Assembly (NCBI GenBank): GCA_024763405.1 | Contig: JANTFQ010000004.1 | Location: 1-23,227, forward strand | Source of the DNA: Calditrichaceae bacterium | GTDB lineage: Bacteria; Calditrichota; Calditrichia; Calditrichales; Calditrichaceae | Direction: 5' to 3' | DNA: 23,227 nucleotides | Part shown: positions 22,067 through 23,227 of the stretch, one piece after another | Layout of the letters: each line of letters opens with the position of its first letter | How positions within the stretch are numbered: the first letter of the stretch is position 1 | Translations under genes and position numbers: made by a program | Notes under the pieces: model-generated | What the model saw: the letters and a program-made list of their open reading frames with translations, nothing else | What the model was told of the DNA's origin: nothing | Database searches by the model: none

Positions 22067-22591
22067 ATGAAAAAAATAATCCATTTAGTCATAATATTAA
22101 GTCTTTTTTTAATACTCAATTCCTTTTCCTCTTTTTCCGGCAGAAGAGTTCCCCTTCAAAATAAGGAAGCCTCCGGTTTTTGTTTAGATGCGCTTTCTGG
22201 TGGACGGATTTCCCTTGCCGATTTTCAGGGTAAAATGGTGGTACTCAATTTCTGGGCAAGCTGGTCTGCTCCCAGTTTGCGGGAAATGCCGAATTTAGAA
22301 AAACTGCATCAAAAATATCATCAGCGTGGTATTCAGGTTATTGGAGTTGCCGTGGTTTCCAATGAATCGGATATTCCTCAAAAGGTCATCCAAACCGGCG
22401 TAACCTATCCCATCGTTATTGGTAATAAACGACTTATCGCCCAATACGGTTCTTTCAGTGATTTGCCAACTACCTTTATTATTGATGAAAAGGGGAATAT
22501 TCTACGGCAGCTAAGCGGCAGCAGTGACTATAAAACATTGGAACAGGAAATTATACCGTATCTAAAAGACCCCTCTCTTACAAACCGTTAA
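22067..22591 (+). CDS. TlpA/ResA-like exported thioredoxin-fold protein with SXXS active site
   Basis: This 174-residue protein has an N-terminal signal or anchor segment (K-K then hydrophobic residues 4-20), so it should act in the periplasm or at the outer face of the membrane. The rest is a redoxin/TlpA domain: V-V-L-N-F-W-A-S-W-x-A-P-x-L-R-E-M-P, I-Q-V-I-G-V-A-V, and the cis-proline loop L-P-T-T-F-I-I-D. The expected C-x-x-C is S67-A-P-S70, with both cysteines replaced by serine (codons TCT and AGT). The only cysteine is C39, well before the site. It therefore cannot work as a normal dithiol reductase. A structural, chaperone-like or peroxiredoxin-like role is possible. It is followed by anmK after 64 bases, with a possible shared transcript. 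Confidence 0.85.
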   Translation: MKKIIHLVIILSLFLILNSFSSFSGRRVPLQNKEASGFCLDALSGGRISLADFQGKMVVLNFWASWSAPSLREMPNLEKLHQKYHQRGIQVIGVAVVSNESDIPQKVIQTGVTYPIVIGNKRLIAQYGSFSDLPTTFIIDEKGNILRQLSGSSDYKTLEQEIIPYLKDPSLTNR

Positions 22592-22655
22592 ACTAAAATT
22601 TGATTTACATTTACGGCTGTATTAAAATTCTCTTTGAATAACATAAAGGAGTTTT

Positions 22656-23227
22656 ATGCAGCCGATCCAACGCTTCTTCGGGAAACCGCAATATTATATT
22701 TTAGGATTAATGTCCGGTACCTCCTGTGACGGATTGGATATGGCCCGCATCCGAATTGCGCATACAGGACAAGAAACCGAATTCGAGCTTTTGAACAGTA
22801 AAACCATTTCTTATTCTCCACAACAAAAAGAATACCTACTGCATATTTTACAATCGGAATCAACATCGGCCCGGGAATTAAGTACGCTTAATTTTTACCT
22901 GCCCCGGATTTGGAGTGAAATGATACAGGATTTTTTAGAGGAAAATAACCTTTCGGCAAATGATATTGATTTAATCGGCAGCCACGGACAAACCATCTGG
23001 CACGAACCGGTGCCCCGCCAGTATGTGGACAGACCGATCGCTTCTACCCTTCAATTAGGCGACCCGTCTGTTTTAGCTCAGCTGACCGGAATTCCGGTTG
23101 CCGGTGATTTCCGTACGGCAGATGTGGCGCTGGGCGGGCAGGGCGCTCCCCTGATTCCCTATTTTGACTGGATTTATTTTTCAAAATTTAAGCAGAACAT
23201 TTTATCGGTAAATATCGGCGGTATTTC
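22656..23227 (+). CDS. anmK: anhydro-N-acetylmuramic acid kinase (5' part, cut by window end)
   Basis: The first 190 codons are present; the frame runs off the window. The enzyme phosphorylates and opens 1,6-anhydro-MurNAc to MurNAc-6-phosphate in peptidoglycan recycling. Signatures are G17-L-M-S-G-T-S-C-D-G-L-D28, I-G-S-H-G-Q-T-I-W-H, L-Q-L-G-D-P-S-V-L, and V-A-G-D-F-R-T-A-D-V-A-L-G-G-Q-G-A-P-L-I-P, then N-I-G-G-I at the edge. These are the ASKHA-fold ATP-binding and catalytic blocks of AnmK. AAAGGAG lies 4 bases before the ATG. About 8 residues precede the usual start of the family's first strand. The full-length protein is normally about 370-400 residues, so roughly half is missing. Confidence 0.93.
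   Translation, partial: MQPIQRFFGKPQYYILGLMSGTSCDGLDMARIRIAHTGQETEFELLNSKTISYSPQQKEYLLHILQSESTSARELSTLNFYLPRIWSEMIQDFLEENNLSANDIDLIGSHGQTIWHEPVPRQYVDRPIASTLQLGDPSVLAQLTGIPVAGDFRTADVALGGQGAPLIPYFDWIYFSKFKQNILSVNIGGI

Overview
The window is a 23.2 kb chromosomal segment from an unidentified Gram-negative-type bacterium. By eye the GC content is moderate, gene density is high, and most genes have classical GGAGG-type ribosome binding sites. Intergenic gaps are rich in short palindromic repeats. The gene mix (a DUF2520 Rossmann protein, a HisK-type histidinol-phosphatase, GpgS-type glucosylglycerate synthesis, PPDK-like ATP-grasp proteins without a phosphohistidine domain, and an AnmK kinase) would suit the Calditrichota or wider FCB neighbourhood. 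That placement is inference only; no rRNA, tRNA or other phylogenetic marker is present. No CRISPR array, transposase, integrase or phage gene was seen.

Layout. Positions 1-112 hold a possible C-terminal tail of an upstream gene. Positions 313-2396 (+) encode a 61-residue winged-helix protein, a dihydroorotate-dehydrogenase-like TIM barrel with an ambiguous (possibly AUA) start, and a ZIP-family metal transporter. Positions 2537-3871 (+) encode a 444-residue acidic protein I do not recognise. After an apparent intrinsic terminator comes a tightly overlapping trio at 3950-6005 (+): Rossmann/DUF2520, PHP histidinol-phosphatase, CoA-binding protein. On the minus strand at 6015-9733 lie an HD-domain protein, a FabG-like SDR, a GT81 glucosyl-3-phosphoglycerate synthase and its HAD phosphatase. 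The last two together are expected to make the compatible solute glucosylglycerate.

The centre (9966-16372, +) is the most unusual part: glutamate dehydrogenase followed by two related proteins with a pyruvate-phosphate-dikinase-type ATP-grasp domain. Neither has the phosphohistidine or PEP-binding domains. Both share a further module with GRWGS and HFF motifs. The second also carries an N-terminal GAF-like region and a C-terminal nucleotidyltransferase domain with all three catalytic acidic positions. This is the best candidate here for an undescribed system, perhaps linking energy or nitrogen status to a modification reaction, but that role is speculation.

The right end holds a metallophosphoesterase (-), plsX and a Mug-like DNA glycosylase (+), and a compact minus-strand cluster (21642 to 19278) of a 2-hydroxyacid dehydrogenase, an MBL-fold hydrolase and a pteridine-reductase-like SDR. 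It ends with a TlpA/ResA-like exported protein whose CXXC is replaced by SXXS, preceded by a two-tier inverted repeat in its leader, and the 5' part of anmK, which is cut by the window end.
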